Part shown: positions 49,989-62,797 of the stretch, in pieces
Position numbering within the stretch: the stretch's first letter is position 1
Layout: each line of letters opens with the position of its first letter
Assembly (NCBI RefSeq): GCF_001540865.1
Contig: NC_033628.1
Span: forward strand, 10,334,069-10,398,068
Origin: Ananas comosus
Lineage: Eukaryota > Streptophyta > Magnoliopsida > Poales > Bromeliaceae
DNA: 64,000 bases
Reading direction: 5' to 3'
The notes under the pieces: generated by a model
What the model was told of the DNA's origin: nothing
The model's database searches: none
What the model saw: the letters and a program-made list of their open reading frames with translations, nothing else
Made by a program: the position numbers and the translations under genes

Positions 49989-49998
49989 CTATATATAG
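49989..49998 (-). promoter_or_regulatory. TATA box of the small basic protein gene
   Basis: CTATATATAG, palindromic, about 107 bases before the ATG on the minus strand. It could in principle serve either strand. Confidence 0.5.
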
Positions 49999-52190
49999 TG
50001 CTTCTGTAATCAGCACATGGAGTGGGTTTATTAAGCCTGTTAAGTACGGCGTGATTTCGTTTGTGGGACGACAAAGCCAGCGAAGATGACCTCTCTCTGT
50101 CGAAAGATTCTGTGGGGTGTGGGCACAAAAGATTGGACTCTCTTGATGCTTGTTTCACTCTTTTCTGTAGAAAAAAAAAAGAGAAAACTGTACGCATTGT
50201 TTGAAGATGAGATGGTCTCACCCGGATCTGCTGGTCTTTTGACTCGTGTGGCTTCTTATTATTACTACTACTACTATTTATTTTTTAAAGTTGGTGGGCT
50301 ATTCTAAATTATTAGGGCTTGAGAGTAAAGCCAAAGAGATAAGGAAATCTACAGGGTTACATTATGTTGCACGGTAGGGTGAGCTGTGATGTTTTGGATT
50401 GTTTTGGATTGTATAATGTTGAGACCATACCGTGGCTGCTTCCACGCAGGGTTTGGGCCCTTTTGGTGTACGCAAACCACACTAAACTGCTTCAACGAAA
50501 CTGGAGTGTTAGCTATTTCTTTTTCTTTTTTTTTTTTTGTTGTTGTTGGATTAATTGCACCAGTAGTCTCCAATTTTTACTCAAAAAAGTTTTTCGTGCA
50601 ATTAGATTTTTAATCTTTAATATTTGTTTCAATCTTTTTTCCGCCATTAGACGCCAACTATTGGATACAAATCCAATTTAAAAGATAAAGGTTAAGGATT
50701 AAAATGAAAAACCGATAAAGATTGGGGACTGTTTAGTGCAATCAACCCTTGTTTTCAATCCAGTGGCTCCGTTGTTCATTGAATCATTCGCGAACACACA
50801 GAACGAAAATAAAGAATAATTATAGAGATTCAAAAGTTCTACGAGTCTCGAAAAAGGAATATAAAGTAAACATTAGCTTTATTTCCATGGGGCAAAAGGA
50901 TGCATTACATGTTCAGTGCATTTCGTTGGTATATTTTTATAGTGGTCGAAACTGGTTCGCAAGTTGATTGTTGCTCAACTAGAACTTTTCAAAGGCATAA
51001 ACGCACACGGAACTATGCTGAGCTATGAAATATTTTGAATCGAATATTTAATTTTTTTAAAATTTGATTTTACTATTTAATTTTTTAATTTATTTGATTT
51101 GGATCAGCCAGCTATATTTTTACTTTAAATTTTAAACTAATTACTTACTTTAATAAATTTATTGCTTCGAGAATTGTATAAAGTATATACTAATTAAACC
51201 AGTAAAGACTAACGACGCTTCAAATTGTAAAGTCAAAATATCGTTAATTGACTCAAATCAAACAGCCAAAATTTTGAAAGATTGGTTAAGCCAATTACAA
51301 ATAGTTCATGTAAATTTTAAATTTGAAAACACACAAAAATTAGTAAGAAGTTATTATGTTTGGCTCAGCTTAATTGTACTCTTAGTTTCAATAGAAAAAT
51401 ATGAAGTTTTCAATAGCACAAGAAGTATTTATTCAAATAGAACACAGATTTATGCTTTATTTGGATGCATCAATATTTTGCTATGTATATCTCTGTGATT
51501 TATTTGAGAAATTTGTATAATTGGTAGACCATGAGTGTGATCAAATACCTAGAGTTGAATACACTATACGTGATTTTTTCGGTGACTTTTTCAGATTAGA
51601 TACCAAATATAGATATGAAAACTTTGTAAGCAGCAAAAATCAAACTCCTTTTTTTATAATCGCACTAAAAAATTTTTACACATTCTGATTCCAAACAGGT
51701 TCTTAGACATAGTATTTATAAAAACATTATTTGCATAAAACTTTATCAAACAACATTATCATTCTAAAGTATAGCAAGGCTAATTTGGGCTCCACGGATT
51801 ATTGTATATGCTGGCCCAAATAGCCTTAACAATACTAAGCGTGATCTTAACAACACATGGAGGCAAATATTTATTCCCATGATAACTTAATCACACGTCC
51901 CCACTAACAAAATCACACCTTTGTCACTTAGTGTGTAATAATGTAAACTACTATTAATCAACACACTAAGGTCATAACCCCATCAACATATTCCTTAAAA
52001 CCCTCAATTAATGCGTGTCAAATTAAAAGCGCGGATCAAACGCGACACAGATATGACAGTATCAGCAACATCGCAAACCAAACATTCATATTTTTATCTC
52101 ATAATATGATTACATTACCTTTCTGCTATGTTAAGATGCAATGATTTTATCCTTGGACAACATGAGAAAAACCTTTCTGATCTTCGAAAT
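49999..52190. other. Intergenic with fold-back repeats, no gene seen
   Basis: Contains an inverted-repeat element at about 50546-50748 (GGATTAATTGCACCAGTAGT left, CTGTTTAGTGCAATCAACC right) and an AT-rich MITE relative at about 51010-51310. The short frames here show no domain. Confidence 0.5.
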
Positions 52191-52209
52191 TTCACCAGTT
52201 GCTTTCGCG

Positions 52210-52329
52210 CTAGTTCATCGGTATCTTTCGTGTTCGTCCCGAGAGCGACACCGGGGGCGCAGGCCCCCGACACGGTAACGCGGAATACTCTGCAGTCCCC
52301 ACACTAACCCTAGCTGGGGCCACTCCCAT
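52210..52329 (-). other. 39-codon ORF in a GC-rich island
   Basis: Within AT-rich DNA, 52195-52330 is GC-rich. It carries a minus-strand frame beginning MGVAPARVSVGTAEYSALP and a perfect hairpin (CGGGGGC at 52252-52258 / GCCCCCG at 52263-52269, 4-base loop). I cannot tell whether it is a small peptide gene, a noncoding RNA or a TE scrap. Confidence 0.25.
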
Positions 52330-52330
52330 T

Positions 52331-53311
52331 TCAAAGCATGGTTGAAGACGAATGAAGAAAAAGAAAGAAACAGGAGCCTCTCAAGCAGTTGTTATCTCTC
52401 TCTGTGATCATGAGTCGAGTAGAAACTTGTATTATCTGTAAAATGCGTGGGTAGTCCCTGTACTATCTCGATATTGCAATTTGGTGTTGGTTTTTTGGTT
52501 AAAAGTAATTTAACATCTGAACATTTACATGATCTGTAACGGCTGAAACAAGGACAAAGTGCGATGTATGTATATGTTGGAAGCGTGATTTTTTCTAATA
52601 TATACCAATTATTGGAACTAGTATTTGTGCAGACAACGATTATATAATTCAAGATCTAAAGTAAATCAAACTAATACGGAAGAAAAATATTCGAGAAGAA
52701 AGAAGATAACTAAACTAATATTTTATTAATAGAAAATAATTAATTACATTCTTGGCAACACCCATGCAGTCATGCCTCTTATATTTTATTTCTCTAATTA
52801 ATCCATGCCTAACTATATATAGCTCATCAAATCATAATAGATGATAAATTCAATTTTATTTTGAATAATTATATATCATAAATTTAAACTTATTTATAAT
52901 TATATTTTAATTAAGTTTGGATTATTATTCCAGCAATATAAAATTCACGAGTTAAAAGTGTTTAACTGAGAAGTATACAGACCATGTTTCTGTTTAGCCA
53001 TGTTTGCATTGCAGTTTGAGCAATACTTCACACATTGTAAGATTTGAGACTTTTTAACTCAAGAGCTAATACTTTCTCACTAGTTTGTCATTTTTTTTTT
53101 AATATTAAGAATTATAAATCGTTAACTGAATGAGTATAAGATTTACGCCCTACTTCTGAGTTCTTAAATAGTATTTCTCTTTCGCAGCTATCTCTATTAA
53201 AACATTAATAAGAGTGCAAAAATATTTGAAGATTTTACCGTAACATAAAGATAAAGTCGGATTCTGAGTTTCAAAAACGCTAGAAGAGAATTTGTTAGAG
53301 AAATTCCACTA
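52331..53311. other. AT-rich intergenic, no gene seen
   Basis: Nothing recognised beyond A/T runs. Confidence 0.4.
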
Positions 53312-53610
53312 GGGGCCTGTTTGGTTTCTACCAAAAAGTTTACTAAAAAAGTTTTTCGTGAAAGATCTTTCTCAGTTTTTCGTACCTTTGGTTCAAAAAA
53401 ATTAACTTTTTGCAAAATCTACTTTCAAATTCCGTGAAAAACTAGTATTTTTATTTTTTAAAAAATATTTGAAAAACGAAAACAATAGGTTTCTACGAAA
53501 TATGGAAAATTTTTAAAAAAAAAACTAATTTTTTTTTAGAATCAAGCGAGTAAAAAAATTTTTAAAAAAATTTACAGTATAATTTTTCTCTAGAAACCAA
53601 ACAGTCCCTA
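53312..53610. mobile_element. Tourist-like MITE
   Basis: The left end GGGGCCTGTTTGGTTTCT and right end (AGAAACCAAACAGTCCCTA) are inverted complements. The centre is rich in A/T with repeated AAAAATTTTT words. Confidence 0.75.
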
Positions 53611-53625
53611 AAAGTGCATATATTT

Positions 53626-53996
53626 AGCTTGCGTTTGGTTCGGGGTTAAGGGGTTATCGGGGTTAAGGGATGGGATAACCCCTTAACCCCGATTTTATTT
53701 CCAAACATGATTTTAGGGGGGTGGAGTTAGCTAATCCCACCCCAAATGAGCTAATCCGAGATAGTCCATTTGGAGTGAGGTTAGCTAACTCCACTATTCC
53801 AACCAAACAAAATATTATTTTACCTACTATTTTTCTTATCCCATCTACTCCAACCAAACACTATTTTATCTATATCTGAACTAAACCTAATTCTTAACCA
53901 AATACAAAATTACTCTAACCCCACCTTAACCCCTGAACTTAATCTTATTCTTGAAATAACTAGTTTTTACTTAACTCCGAACCAAACGGTAGCTTA
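53626..53996. mobile_element. MITE with GTTTGGTTCGG termini
   Basis: The left end TAGCTTGCGTTTGGTTCGGG and right end (CCGAACCAAACGGTAGCTTA) are inverted complements. The body contains repeated GGGTTAAGGGG / CCCCTTAACCCC words. Confidence 0.78.
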
Positions 53997-54254
53997 TAGT
54001 GTAAAGCTATTACGCTATCGAAAGCATAGAAATCTGATGCTTTCGATTTTTTGATCCTTGAATTAAAAATTTTACGGTTAGGATGATTGCGGTCTCCTTT
54101 AGGATCGAGTAGTACCCTAAGGTCGAGTAATCCCCACAAGATAATAATTTTAATGCAAAGATTAGAAATGATCAAATGAGTTGATTTAGAGGCTAAAAAA
54201 TCTAAAGTATTAGATTCTTTTTATACTTTCGATAGTATAGTAACTCTATTTGAA
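53997..54254 (-). mobile_element. MITE copy J (TA-flanked group)
   Basis: The left end AAAGCTATTACGCTATCGAAA and right end (TTTCGATAGTATAGTAACTC) are inverted complements. The hairpin word is ATCGAAAGCAT / ATGCTTTCGAT on the left, with TATCGAAAGTATA on the right. The core matches copies B and D. It directly abuts the MITE at 53626. Confidence 0.7.
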
Positions 54255-54438
54255 TAATACTTTAGCCAAAAATAGTACTACATCATGCGATAAGATCAAA
54301 CAGGAGCTCAAGTGGCAATAATGTTGGGGAGGTTTGGGACCATCCTTCCTCGCACTTTACCCCCATCATTTATTTATTATTATTATAATATAATAATAAT
54401 ATTATTATTGTTAAGCCAACAAAGAGAACGCAAACAAC

Positions 54439-54477
<39 letters not shown>

Positions 54478-57400
54478 AGGAGGAAGCAGACACATTGCAG
54501 GTCTTTTCCATGTTCCCCTGCTGCCAGCCCTCTCCATGTGACCAACTTGATTCCTGGCGGCCCACTGCCCTCCCAACCGACCCATCTGTGGGGGCTCCGT
54601 CTCAGCGTCGCGCGAGCGATGTTTTATCCCTTCTCGACGACACAGTTGCGGCCTCTCCCCCTCCCTCCCATACTCGATGTTTTCTTTTGGCTTTTTTCTC
54701 TTTCCTTTCTCTTTCTTTTCTTGTGTTTTTCTTTCCACCATCATGTTTTTTGGGAATTGTTCTTCTTCTCAGGCCCGCAATTTTCTGTTTTTTTTTTTTT
54801 TGGTTTTATGGAAATGTTTGCGTGTGAAAACAGCTCGGATATGGATCGGTCGGTTGGCGCTCAGTCCACAATCCATATTCAATTTAATTTTTGTTTTTTA
54901 CATTGTATGGAATTCGAGTATTGTGCTTTTAAAAATATCAAACATTCGTAAGTTTCAAACTATTAAATTTATCTTTTTGATCAATTTTACTTTTTAAATT
55001 ATATTATTTCATCAATCATCCACTCAAACGAGACTATTATTATTATTTTTTAGGCTAAAATAGCACGCTATTTGTTTCATTCATAGAAAAAATGAATTAG
55101 GCTGCAAGAATGGGGCATCCATGGACTCGAGGAAGAGTGAAAAAAAAAACTAAGAATTGTGGAGCTGATTTACTAGAAGAACATGTTTCTAAAACTTCCT
55201 AGTGATTTCAACTTGTGGGCAGCTAGTAGGGAATCTATGCGGATATTTCGAAGATCGTCATATTTTTTATTTTCCAAATAGCCCACCAGCAGACTACTAG
55301 AGTTGATAGCTTGCTGGACATTGACTGCGGTCCTTTCTTGCTCGTCTACTTGTTCCAAACTGAAATAATATCGTCTTCCAAATTTCTGGGCAGAACATCC
55401 TCCACATCCATCACTTAAAAGAATTTTGTAAAAATGCACTATATGAACAAATAATTTACAGTTTTTTTTTTCGGTTCCGCACAATACATAAACAGTGTCT
55501 TCGGTCTATCCTCTCTTTAGTAAATTATCTGCAGTAAGAATTCTCCTCTTGAGAATAAGCCGACAAAATATTTTGATTTTTAGAGGTATTTGAAGTCGTC
55601 AGTCGAAGTCGTCAGATCTTACAAGAGCACCCACCCCCCGCCCCCCAACTCATCACAGAGTACGCCGATTTTATCGTGAAACGCCCATCGGAGTTTCATC
55701 GCCAGTATACTCTGTCAGGTCTTTGCTCAACTTTGAGGTCCGCTGACTTATTCCTAAGTACCGAAAGGTAAGGATTGGAACTTATAAATATCCTAATCCT
55801 ATAAATATTCATCCAAAAATCGAAAATCAATGAACATTAATGACTTGTGCTTTTAAAAACACATGAGTTCAATTCGTTAGATATCAATGCGGATATTGAT
55901 AGAATATTAGAATTCAAATCTATATAAAACAGAAGTGAATAAGAATCAAATATTTAATAAGATATATGCTAATGTATTTAATTTATAAAGAATATAAAAC
56001 TATGACCACCAAAATGTAATATATTGAAAACATATTTAAACTAGCTTTAAACACCCTGTTTTCACCCCTAGTTGCTACATTTGATGGATCACAAATATAT
56101 GTTTTAATATTTAAAAAGCATTGAACATTGTTCTTTAGAAGCTTAATCTTCATTAAAAATTAATTATTTTATAAAATTTTAGAACAGTGAGTTCTGAGTC
56201 CGAGCTCTATTGTATCTTCTGTCATTAAGAAAAAAAGAGTAGCTTACACTTTTAGCCCTCATACTATATGGCACGTGATATTTTAGTCTTCAAATTTTAA
56301 CTTATTATAATTTCTAGTTCATACTTTTTGAATTATTATAATCAAATTTCACAATCCGATTTGTCACTATTGATATAAAAGTAATGTGAAAATTAATATT
56401 ATCGTAGATAATGCAATTATAATTAAGATATTATATTACTTCTAAATTAACTTGTCAATATTTGGCCGATTAAATTAGATATGAAACTGGATTGCAATAA
56501 TTCAGATAGTTTGATTGAGAAATTATAATAAATTTATAAAGAGTCTGTGGGGCTGTGGAGGCCCAGAAAAATACGCAAAGCTTAATGCCACGTGATAGAT
56601 CTCCTGTCTCTTATACATGTTTAAATTTGTGGATTCCCATTCATTTCTCATTGGCCAAAATCGAAGCGAAGGATAACGATTTTGTGTTCCTCTAATTATA
56701 TATTCATATAACTCTGTGCGAAGAATTTTTCTACATAGAAAAAATTATAATGTCTGATGCAAGAGATCTAAGCCGTCCGAATATGCATATATGGGATCGC
56801 AAGAAAATCACAGCCTCTGTAATATTTGGTTGGTAGAGTCAAAATAATAGTATTTTTAATAATTTTAACATTAAGAGAAGAAATTAATAAACAAGACTAG
56901 TAGTAATAAATATACAAATCAATCTATAAAGATCTGTTAAATTACACTTGTGGTCCTTAAATTGTGAGGCGCATACCATTTTCGTGTTTAAATTTTAATT
57001 TGCTGTAATTTTTTTCACTCAAACTTTTTTTATTTTTGCAATTCAGTCTCCCAACATAATTTAGGTAGCTAAACATTGTTTGACATGTCAGAAGTGATTG
57101 GCCTAGTAATGTTCATCATTGGCATATCCGTGTTTAATGGATTAAATTAGATTGTTGGACTTAATTTTTATAATTTACGAAGTTGGATTCAAAGATTCAC
57201 AACCAGGTAAAGTTGCTAAAAGTATAATAAGCCATAAAATATTAGAAAAATTAACACACACTCTCTCTCCCTCTCTCTCTCTAAAAGGAGAAACATATAT
57301 AAAAGCTGCTTCAGTGTATGGACTCCTGGTTTGGTTGCATGCCTCATTGATTACATAAACAATTGCTTCAATTTTTTTTTTTCCTAACCTAATTAATGAT

Positions 57401-57856
57401 TTTTATATGCATACATTAGACTCGTATTTGTTTTCTTCGAGTTTGGTATGATGATTAGATGAAGTACATTAAATTAAATATAGATATACCATAAATAATA
57501 CGTCACTATATATGGTGCCAAAAACTCAGTACGATCATGGTCCTCTTAATTAATATATAGTTAACCGGTCGTGTATCAACCAAAATATATTAAGTCAAAA
57601 TGGCCTCAATAAGTATAACACGCTTTTGCCCAGAGATTCTTAATTTGTCCACTTTTACAAGCATATAACCATGACATATTAGAAGCCAAAATTTAAAAAA
57701 AAAAATTGCTTCCACGTACACTGAAATTTCACAATTAATATCTCTTAATAACTCAATATCTACATAGCTTGCCTTGTGTAAATAAATTTACATTAAGAAC
57801 CTAACAATTATAATGGAGGAAACATATAACAGCAGCTGGTGCCTTCAAAGATTCCT
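54255..57856. other. Intergenic, no supported gene
   Basis: A GA run (54440-54470) and a CT/C-rich stretch (54500-54830) make long but non-coding-looking frames. A SINE tail fragment (55055-55105, minus), an aggggtgaaaac-ended element (about 55780-56085) and relatives of the 44186 fold-back element (56250-56560, 56935-57250) follow. Confidence 0.45.
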
Positions 57857-58533
57857 CTATTTCTCCATGATATCCTGCCCCTGCTCAAAATATAACAAAA
57901 ATATATAAGAAAAAAAATCCATATAACCAGTAAAATGATCAAGAAATTAAAATTTTTTAAAAAATATACAAAATTTATCTGAACTATGAACTAAATAGTC
58001 TATACATAGTACGTGTAGGTGCTGTACGCGTGAATTATTTGTACTCACGATTGATCTCTTGCAGTAGAGGATGGCGTCGTAGACGGCGCTATCGGCGTTC
58101 CCTCGACACCACTCGATGCTGGAGAAGGTCGATGAGGCCTTCTTCGCCGTCGACGAGCACTCGCCCCGCGCCGGCTTCGGAGCAAGCGCATGCAACTGAT
58201 CCTTGGCCTTCCTGCACAGCGGCAGGAGGAAGCAGAGGTACTTCCACAGGATCTTCTTCGGAGACTTGGCGCACCTCCGGAAGAAGAAGGCGCGGTTGGT
58301 ACTGCTTCTCTTCGCCGAGCCGGCGGAGGTCGGCGTGCTCTGGGCGGAGAGGAAGAGCGGCGAGGAGCGCTGCGACGAGATCGTCATCAGCGGCTTCGTC
58401 GAGCACGCCGACTGCGACCGGCTGAGCACCGAGGCGTCGACTCTGCGAGAAGGAGTGAGGTTGAGATCGAAGTGCTTGGAATCGGCGGACCACCGCATGG
58501 AGAAGAAGTCGGGGTCCATCTCGATGAAGGAGC

Positions 58534-58570
<37 letters not shown>

Positions 58571-58675
58571 GCCGCCGACGACTACGTTGTCGTCGCCGTG
58601 GGCGCTGTCGCTGAGCCAGGTGTAGGAGAAGCTCTCGCTGAAGGAGAGGTGTGGGGAGGAGGAGGTGGTGTCCAT
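57857..58675 (-). CDS. Membrane-associated kinase regulator (MAKR6-like)
   Basis: MAKR proteins are plant-specific, mostly disordered proteins that sit on the plasma membrane through basic stretches and modulate receptor kinases (BKI1 relatives). Exons: 58675-58049 and 57880-57857, phase 0, 216 residues. Features: N-terminal SFSESFSYTWLS (11-22), a run of 13 Gly (34-46), FSMRWS and FDLNL (58-73), Ser-rich middle, a basic/aromatic stretch (RRCAKSPKKILWKYL, 133-147) that could bind membrane, and a C-terminal AVYDAILYCKRSIGQDIMEK. The short last exon follows a clean acceptor (TTGAGCAG|GGG). The frame stays open upstream to an ATG at 58924 through a (CA)n tract, but the start at 58675 matches family N-termini. 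MAKR6 is the likely subgroup by memory of the family's C-terminus; this is not proved. Confidence 0.82.
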
Positions 58676-58696
58676 GAATGGGGGAGCTGTGTAGTA

Positions 58697-58718
58697 GAAT
58701 GAATGAATGAATGAATGA

Positions 58719-58764
<46 letters not shown>

Positions 58765-58818
58765 GGAGGGGAATGGGAATGGGAATGGGAATGTGAATGG
58801 GAATGGGAATGGGGAATG
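58697..58818. repeat. Three adjoining microsatellites in the MAKR leader
   Basis: (GAAT)6 at 58697-58720, (TG)n at 58721-58763 and a (GGGAAT)n-type tract at about 58768-58818. On the coding strand these are CATT, CA and CATTCC repeats just before the start codon. Confidence 0.92.
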
Positions 58819-58975
58819 GAGGGGGTGGGGGTGGCAAAGAAATAGGAGGGTGTGTGGTGCATGGCAACAAAGAGGTTAACATCCTTGTCCTGTGGACATG
58901 TTGGGGTTGGATCAATGTGCCCATGATGATGCCCCTCTCCTTGCTTTTTTTTTCTTTTTTTTTTTATATATTTGG

Positions 58976-60650
58976 TTTAACTTCTCACTTAATTTTATAC
59001 TATTGTAATTTATAATAAAAATATAATAAATACATGAAATTGGAGGCTATCTAAACTCTCGTAGAATTTTAATTTTACTTTAAATTCAAATTTCAAGCTA
59101 ATTATTTATTTTAATGGTAAAGACAAATAATATATTCATATTTTGAAATTAAAATACTGCTGACTAGTTTAAATCAAATAAATTAAAAGGTGGATAATAA
59201 AATTAAAATTCTTAAAAGATTGGCTAGCCAAATTAAAATGGTACGTAGTTCAGATAATTTTTCTACGATTTTACCTTATATATTAATTTTGATTTTGGAA
59301 ACCAAAACTCTATTTTAGTATTTTTGATACAAAAGGAAGAAGTGGACGGCTATTATGAAGCAATACTAGCCATACAATCACTTTCTGATTTTAATTCTAC
59401 AACTCTATAAAGCATCTATATTTCCTTACTAATCTTATCACTTATCTATTTTTATTATTATTAGTAAAACTCAAAAGGAAAAAAAAAAAAAAAACATCTA
59501 GTGGGTAGAATTACAATCCTTAGATTAAGATTTGTAATTCTACATTTTTTATTTTTTATTTTTTGGATTGTTGACTTTATATTTTTTGTCAAAGAGTTTG
59601 TGCCCGGCCTGTGCCCCAAATGGGATTATAATTCTACTAACTCTATGATTAAAGGGGTTTTTTTTTTCAACTTGTCTTATTTTTTACTTTTAAATACTAA
59701 TTTTTCTACTCAGCAAACTTACCAATTTTATTTAGACTAATAATTCTATTAGTGATTATTCATTACTAGGTCTAACCGTGAGACCCCAAATATTTCTATA
59801 TATAAGATATAATATAACTAAAACTCTTAACCCAGTTATAATATATTAGACAGTAGTTACGTTCAAAAAATTAAGAAAATTAAACGTATTAAAACTAGAG
59901 TAATTTTAGAATGGATGATCTCTCTGAGAAGTGAGGGTCGGCTAAGACTAGTGAGAGGTGGTTGTATCATTTTAGACGATGGTTAGGCTTAAATTTTTTT
60001 TATTTTTTACAATTAAATTTTTAACATCTATCAACTGCTTCAATTAAATGAATGGTGCTAAAAAGCTTAGAAGTTGTCACATATTAATATCTCAAGTGGT
60101 TTTTCTTTTCTTTCTCATGTTTTTGATAAACATATTACGTTGCTGTTATAATAACTGACTTTCTCACTCATAATTTTTTCTCGTGTGATGTTTCACAACA
60201 CTAAAAATTGACAATATCAATGTCACGACACAAATATTAGAAGCTCCTCAAATATTCCTCCCATAATATCTCGCAACAAATTTGGCCCCATTTGTCAACG
60301 AAAATCAGGGCAACAAAGGAAACCCAGAAATATATATACTAAAAATCACACACGGTACAAAACAGATCAACACTTCGTGGAAAAGCTATTTTAGTTTTAT
60401 TAAAAACCGTGTTTTGCTTAAGCTATAAATAAATATTAATAAGGGACTAATCAATTAGGTGGGTGAGATAGACCCTTCGATAGATTTATTTTTTTGCGGA
60501 CCAATGTTTGTAACAGTGGGTCTCAGTGTTCCTTTCACATGAGATGGAGTTGTGTATTAATTATATAAATTATGAGCAAACCCATTTATTAGTGCTTTGA
60601 GGTCAATTTAAAAATCATGTGGCTCGTTGAATAGTTTCTGCTTCTGCCAT
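58976..60650. other. AT-rich intergenic, no gene seen
   Basis: Contains a relative of the 6915 MITE (59035-59272) and an inverted fragment related to the 6243 repeat (about 59770-59850). No coding signal. Confidence 0.45.
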
Positions 60651-60654
60651 TTGC

Positions 60655-60790
60655 CAGCGAAGTGGGGAATGCTAGCTGCAGATACCTCGAATGCTGATCC
60701 CTAAGGTAAGGTCGGAGATTCGAAACCCCATTTGTCGGCTATTAGTTAAGCGTTCGAACATCCAGCCCCATAAGAAAAAAAAAAAAAAAA
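60655..60790 (+). mobile_element. Possible second SINE family
   Basis: A GC-richer segment with a B-box-like GAGATTCGAAACCCC, a downstream GTTCGAACATCC and poly-A (about 18 A). It lacks the tail of the main family. No clear target duplication was found, so the call is tentative. Confidence 0.4.
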
Positions 60791-60804
60791 ACCTTGTATT
60801 GGTG

Positions 60805-61260
60805 GATTTTAAAATTCGTTATCACGTTCATTAAAAAGTCGAAAAATGAACGATCACAAATAAATAATCTTGTGAAAATAGATATTAGACTTTTCCGATT
60901 CATAATCGGAATTATTAAACATTATCTAAATAGTATAAAAAATTTTCTATCAAAAATTTAAACTGTTTGGATTGTTCTACATTGTTAAACAAGCAAAAAT
61001 CCTTTGATCACTACGTAAATAATTTTTAAAATTCATGAATTTAGGTTCTAGACACCTTAAATACTCTATATCAATTTTAACATTTTCGATCATCGATTCA
61101 AAATTTCTATTATCTAAAATGATTTAGGAGGACGAAAGCCTTTATCCTCCTAAAAGGATAATCTAAAGGATTGAGTGGGTGGTTGGCTAAATAGTATAAT
61201 CTAAAAGGTAAAATTGATATAAAAGGGTAAAGTAGGACGCTAAAAAATTTAGCAAAAGAG
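60805..61260. mobile_element. Truncated MITE pieces of G and B/D types
   Basis: About 60805-61130 follows the interior and right arm of copy G (ATCTAAATAGTATAAAAAAT, then CATCGATTC). About 61150-61250 follows the B/D core (GATTGAGTGGGTGGTTGG). The left arm of the G part is missing. Confidence 0.65.
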
Positions 61261-62202
61261 TCCAAATACTACTGAATAGTAATTGCAGCTAACGATAACT
61301 ATTAATTAGTTAATGGTAGTATATATATATATGATATTAGAGGGTATATGGCGGATATATAGCAGTGATAGGTAAAGGTACTAGTAATGTAGACGTGGTA
61401 AATGCACGTAACGAATTATTAAGATTTATTTCAAAATCAAATAATAAATTTGTTAAGGCATTATATAGAGTCCGATGTGAGGAATGTTCAGATAAAGAAT
61501 TAATTTATAAGACTTAATGTGTTATATTATATTAGAAAAAATTTATAATATCCTACGTGTTCTTTTATTTATATACATCGAATATTTTTACATACTTTTG
61601 ATTTTGATGAATCAAATTTAAATATGTATTTTAAACTAAAAGCATCAAAATTTAATTACATTAATTAAAATTTAAAATTTATTTGATCCCACGATAATAA
61701 AAATTAATTATTAATTCAAATTTGAATAAAAAAAAAATTTAATTCATAATTAAACTCAAATTTAATTTTAATGTAAAATATATTAATAGAAATGCTATTT
61801 TTAACAAATTGATCATAACCCATTTGTTTTAATTTAAGATATTTTTAACAATTGATTATAATAGAATTGAATTTATAGATGGATGTGAATACTATCTTTT
61901 AATAATTGATTATAACTGTCCTTCTTTGAGATATTTTTTTAACAAATTGATCATAACCATTTATAGGGAATATATTATAATGTAGTAGAAATTTAATAGA
62001 TTGGTCATAACCGTTCATTTTATTTTGACATATTTAACAAATTAATCTATAATCATTCGTAGGGAATATTATTTTATATTTAATAATTGATCAGAACCGT
62101 TAATTTTTATTTGAATATTTTAACAAATAATCAAACCATTCATAGGGAATATATTTAAATTCATTTTGGATTCCGTCTGTCATTGTCGGAATTCCTATAC
62201 GC

Positions 62203-62243
<41 letters not shown>
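61261..62243. other. AT-rich intergenic with diverged short repeats
   Basis: Between about 61800 and 62160 the words TTGATCATAACC and GGGAATATATT return six or so times at irregular spacing (about 60-130 bases), suggesting a decayed tandem array. It ends in a TA tract at 62201-62236. Confidence 0.5.
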
Positions 62244-62797
62244 GAGTGAGGCTACATGCTATCGAAAGCACGGAGCCTTCGGTGCCTTCCAGCGTCGTCT
62301 TTTCGATGTTGCGACTTTCAAATCGTCGATCGGGCTCCGTTCACTTGATCTAGAGTAATTTGAAGTATCTAAAAAATAATATTTATGATTTTACGATATC
62401 ATTTGCTAGTACGAAGAAGAGCCTCAAAATATACGGCTGAAAATAAAAATCTTACAAAATGTAATAATATGACATTAAAATTTTAAATCAAAGATATTGA
62501 ACTTGTTTTATATAGTATAAAGAATTTTCTATCAAATTTCACGTGATTTGAATCTATTCTACAACCGTTAAACTTACAAACGCTCACTAGCGCGCTTTTG
62601 AAATTTGTTAAAATTTTGAGCCCCGTTCGATCACTAGGCAAATGATATCTAAAATAAATAAAATTTATTTATCTAAGTATCCACAATACTCTAGATCAAG
62701 TTTAACGGAGCCGATCGACGATTCGAAAGTCGCAACATCGAAAACGAGCTGGAAGCACGGAAGGCTCCGTGCTACCGATAGCATAGTAGCCTCACTC
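62244..62797 (+). mobile_element. MITE copy H, about 554 bp
   Basis: The inverted ends begin GAGTGAGGCTAC and are complementary for over 120 bases. The right-end hairpin word is GGAAGGCTCCGTGC / TACCGATAGCATAG, close to copy E but with its own variants. (TA)n lies on both sides. No ORF. Confidence 0.85.

Noticed and set aside
54312..54951. 171- and 137-codon frames
   Set aside because: Made by GA, CT and T-rich runs; repeated Phe/Leu/Ser content without domains or splice support.
58030..58702. Plus-strand Ala/Arg/Gly-rich frames
   Set aside because: Antisense to the GC-rich MAKR exon; the minus-strand frame carries the family features.
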